Assembly (NCBI GenBank): GCA_020555605.1
Contig: JAJCJC010000004.1
Coordinates: 1-64,000, forward strand
Direction of reading: 5' to 3'
Length of the DNA: 64,000 nucleotides
Source of the DNA: a bacterium 210917-SL.2.15
GTDB taxonomy: Bacteria; Bacillota; Clostridia; Oscillospirales; Oscillospiraceae
Shown here one piece after another: positions 60,211 to 64,000 of the stretch. Position 1 is the stretch's first letter. Each line of letters starts with the position of its first letter. Made by a program: the position numbers and the translations under genes. Below the pieces are notes generated by a model. That model saw nothing but the letters and a program-made list of their open reading frames with translations, was not told the DNA's origin and searched no databases.

Positions 60211-60984
60211 ATGAACCGCAGATACCGAAAAACCATCATAGCCGGAAACTGGAAAATGAACAAAACCGCTTCCGAGACCAAACAGTTCGCCGACGAATTG
60301 AAAACCATTCTGCCCCGCGCCAAATGGTGCGACGTGCTGGTCTGTGTCCCCTCCGTCAACATTCCCGCCGCGCTGCGCGCATTCAAAGACATGCGCGTGA
60401 GCGTGGGGGCCGAAAATGTGTTTTATGAAAAGAGCGGCGCATATACCGGAGAAGTCTCCGCCGACATGCTCAAGGATCTGGGCGTGAAGTATGTCATCAT
60501 CGGCCACAGCGAACGCCGCCAGTATTTCGGCGAAACCGATATCACCGTGAACAAAAAAGTCCACGCCGCCCTGGAAGCCGGTCTCCATCCCATCGTCTGC
60601 GTGGGTGAGAGCCTGGAACAGCGCGAGCTGGGCGTGACCATGGATCTGATTTCCCTGCAGGTCAAATCCGCTTTGGCCGGTGTCAGCGCTGAAAAGCTGC
60701 GCAAATGCGTCATCGCCTATGAGCCTGTCTGGGCCATCGGCACCGGACGCACCGCTACCCCCGAACAGGCCGGCGAAGTATGCACTTTCATCCGCGCCAC
60801 CATCCGCCATATGTACGGCGCCCGCATCGCCCGTTCCATCACCATCCAGTACGGCGGCTCCATGAACCCGAGCAATGCTGCGGAGCTTCTGGCCCAGCCG
60901 GACATCGACGGCGGCCTCATCGGCGGCGCAGCCTTGAAGCCCGATCAGTTCGTCGCCATCATCAACGCTGCAAATCAGGAATAA
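60211..60984 (+). CDS. tpiA: Triosephosphate isomerase
   Basis: A 257-residue TIM barrel. GNWKMNKT (catalytic Lys), [14 protein letters not shown] (catalytic His), [19 protein letters not shown] (catalytic Glu) and [11 protein letters not shown] are intact. ATG at 60211 follows AAGGAG with suitable spacing. Confidence 0.96.
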   Translation: MNRRYRKTIIAGNWKMNKTASETKQFADELKTILPRAKWCDVLVCVPSVNIPAALRAFKDMRVSVGAENVFYEKSGAYTGEVSADMLKDLGVKYVIIGHSERRQYFGETDITVNKKVHAALEAGLHPIVCVGESLEQRELGVTMDLISLQVKSALAGVSAEKLRKCVIAYEPVWAIGTGRTATPEQAGEVCTFIRATIRHMYGARIARSITIQYGGSMNPSNAAELLAQPDIDGGLIGGAALKPDQFVAIINAANQE

Positions 60985-61027
60985 CGCTATGGTTGGGAGC
61001 CTCTGCTCCCGGGAGATACGAATTGAT

Positions 61028-62539
61028 ATGAAAACCCCGACGACTCTTATTATCATGGACGGCTTCGGCCTGAACGACAAGACGGAAGGCAACGCGGTCA
61101 AGGCGGCCAAGACCCCGGTCCTCGACATGCTGCTTTCCGAAAACGCCCATACTGCCCTGTCCGCCTCCGGTTTAGACGTGGGGCTGCCCGAAGGCCAGAT
61201 GGGCAATAGCGAGGTGGGCCACACCAACATCGGCGGCGGCCGCGTGGTGTTCCAGGATCTGCCCCGCATCACCAAAGCCATCGAAGACGGCGATTTCTTT
61301 GAAAACAAAGCTTACAACGCCGCCATGGACGCATGCCTGGAAAAGGGCACTGCGCTGCATCTGCTGGGTCTGCTCAGCGACGGCGGCGTCCATTCCCATA
61401 TCACGCACCTGTTCGCCCTATTGGAGATGGCAAAGCGCAAGGGCCTCACCAAGGTCTATGTGCATGCATTCCTCGACGGGCGCGACGTGCCCCCTGCTTC
61501 CGGCAAAGATTATGTGCAGCAGCTCACCGACCGGTGCGCCGCACTGGGCGTGGGCAAAATCGCCACCGTCCAGGGCCGGTTTTACGCCATGGACCGCGAC
61601 AAACGCTGGGACCGTGTGGAGGCGGCCTATGATGCCATGGTGTATGGCACCGGCACCTTCTGCCCCGACCCTGTAAAAGCGGTGGCAGATTCCTATGCTG
61701 AAGGCGTGACGGACGAATTTGTCGTGCCTGTGGTCTGCGACAAGGACGGCACCATCTCCGACAACGACAGCGTTATTTTCTTCAACTACCGCCCCGACCG
61801 TGCCCGCGAAATCACCCGCGCCCTGGTGGACAAGGACTTTGACGGTTTTGTGCGCCAGTGGTTCCCGTTGACCTACGTCTGCACCACCGAATACGACGCT
61901 TCCATGCCCAACGTCACTGTGGCCTTCCCCCATCAGGCCCTGCGCAACGGCCTGGGCGAATACCTGAGCAAGCTGGGCCTGACACAGCTGCGCATTGCAG
62001 AAACGGAAAAATACGCCCATGTGACTTTCTTTTTCAACGGCGGCAGCGAGACGGTGTTCCCCGGCGAGGACCGGGTGCTGGTCCCCTCCCCCAAGGTGGC
62101 AACCTACGATCTGCAGCCTGAAATGAGTGCCGCAGAAGTCACCGAGCAGGCCACCGAACGCATCCGCAGCGGCGAATACGATGTGATCATCCTCAATTTT
62201 GCCAACTGCGACATGGTGGGCCACACCGGGGTGTTCAACGCCGCCGTCAAAGCCGTGGAAACGGTGGACACTTGTGTGGGCGAGGTTGTCCGCGCCACAG
62301 CGGAAATGGGCGGCATCTCCATGATCACTGCCGACCACGGCAACGCCGAAAAAATGCTCGACGAAAATGGCCAGCCCCATACGGCCCATACCACCAATCT
62401 GGTGCCCTTCATCGTGGTGGGCGCCGCCACCAAGCTGCGCAGTGGCGGGCGTCTGGCCGACATCGCCCCCACCATGCTGGATCTGATGGGCCTAGAATGT
62501 CCCGCCGAAATGGACGGAAAAACGCTGATTATTTCCTGA
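61028..62539 (+). CDS. gpmI: 2,3-bisphosphoglycerate-independent phosphoglycerate mutase
   Basis: A 503-residue Mn-dependent mutase. [17 protein letters not shown], the phospho-Ser loop [44 protein letters not shown] and the metal motifs [18 protein letters not shown]. Start chosen at ATG 61028 with GGGAG upstream. Standard length. Confidence 0.96.
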   Translation: MKTPTTLIIMDGFGLNDKTEGNAVKAAKTPVLDMLLSENAHTALSASGLDVGLPEGQMGNSEVGHTNIGGGRVVFQDLPRITKAIEDGDFFENKAYNAAMDACLEKGTALHLLGLLSDGGVHSHITHLFALLEMAKRKGLTKVYVHAFLDGRDVPPASGKDYVQQLTDRCAALGVGKIATVQGRFYAMDRDKRWDRVEAAYDAMVYGTGTFCPDPVKAVADSYAEGVTDEFVVPVVCDKDGTISDNDSVIFFNYRPDRAREITRALVDKDFDGFVRQWFPLTYVCTTEYDASMPNVTVAFPHQALRNGLGEYLSKLGLTQLRIAETEKYAHVTFFFNGGSETVFPGEDRVLVPSPKVATYDLQPEMSAAEVTEQATERIRSGEYDVIILNFANCDMVGHTGVFNAAVKAVETVDTCVGEVVRATAEMGGISMITADHGNAEKMLDENGQPHTAHTTNLVPFIVVGAATKLRSGGRLADIAPTMLDLMGLECPAEMDGKTLIIS

Positions 62540-62604
62540 GAGCACCTGTTCGTTTCGTTACTTTCGCTTTTCCCTGCTTTTTGAAACTTCAAAGGAGGAA
62601 TTAA

Positions 62605-63894
<1,290 letters not shown>

Positions 63895-63910
63895 GCGGCA
63901 TTATCCGTTC

Positions 63911-63943
63911 CGGGCGGAGCACATTTTGTGCTCCGCCCGTTTT
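63911..63943 (+). terminator. Terminator of the glycolysis operon
   Basis: CGGGCGGAGCACA / TGTGCTCCGCCCG, loop TTT, then TTTTGC. The last ~57 bp of the window hold nothing I can support. Confidence 0.9.
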
Positions 63944-64000
63944 GCATTGTTTATGTTTTTCTTAGGATTTATGTGTCTGTTCGCCCCCAGCGCCTGCGCC

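Noticed and set aside
59001..60392. 463-codon minus-strand open frame
   Set aside because: Antisense to pgk; no start signals or domains.

Overview
This window looks like a chromosomal segment from a Gram-positive, anaerobic, low-oxygen Clostridia member, probably Oscillospiraceae-like. The support is a GC-rich genome with Firmicutes gene order (glmU-prs-pth-mfd-foldase, yloU-yloV, the recA/rimO/pgsA block), murein genes, an SLH surface protein, thiolase plus butyrate/acetoacetate CoA-transferase genes, and strong GGAGG ribosome sites. It is mostly housekeeping DNA with a few short accessory patches.

Layout. 1-770: tandem hairpins, possibly the left end of an IscB/TnpB-type element running off the window, next to a frameshifted HTH regulator. 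926-3983 (-): uridine-kinase-like gene, rlmA and a ClC transporter. 4047-4463: a 417-bp AT-rich element with 26-bp terminal inverted repeats and an 8-bp target duplication, carrying one DUF4177 gene. 4524-14485 (-): a nine-gene operon ddl-murF-ABC-F-ydcF-flavodoxin-prfA-tsaC-coaE-M18 peptidase. 14531-17884: SLH protein, coiled-coil protein, rodA. 17993-19800 (+): tsaE-tsaB-upp. 20370-24477: ATPase, thyA-folA, FeS aldo-keto reductase. 24629-30264: recG, yloU-yloV, and a small-membrane-protein/lipoprotein pair. 30329-33140 (-): ilvE and a surface protein. 33261-39812 (-): an eight-gene operon DUF1385-prmC-recA-recX-nitroreductase-rimO-Cdd1-pgsA. 39839-43474 (-): calcium-loop lipoprotein with a two-component system. 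43681-46072: tRNA-Leu(CAA) followed by remnants of a serine recombinase, an IS3 transposase and a collagen-like protein. 46190-50144 (-): terC, ctfAB, thiolase with a Rex-like site. 50218-57876 (-): glmU-prs-pth-mfd-foldase. 58154-63943 (+): trmL and the lower glycolysis genes pgk-tpiA-gpmI-eno.

How the genes fit together: the window supplies cell-wall precursor steps (ddl, murF, glmU, rodA), t6A tRNA modification (tsaC, tsaE, tsaB; tsaD is not here), translation termination (prfA, prmC), repair (recA, recX, recG, mfd), nucleotide salvage and synthesis (upp, thyA, folA, prs), lower glycolysis, and the CoA end of acetoacetate/butyrate metabolism.

Best candidates for something new: the DUF4177-carrying miniature element at 4047-4463; the hairpin array at 1-170; a GlmU whose uridylyltransferase half has degenerated; the three-hairpin pgk-tpiA spacer; a Rex-like operator before the thiolase; and the calcium-loop lipoprotein/two-component unit. 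I did not find a defence system, CRISPR array or biosynthetic cluster. All calls come from reading the sequence; no database search was run.
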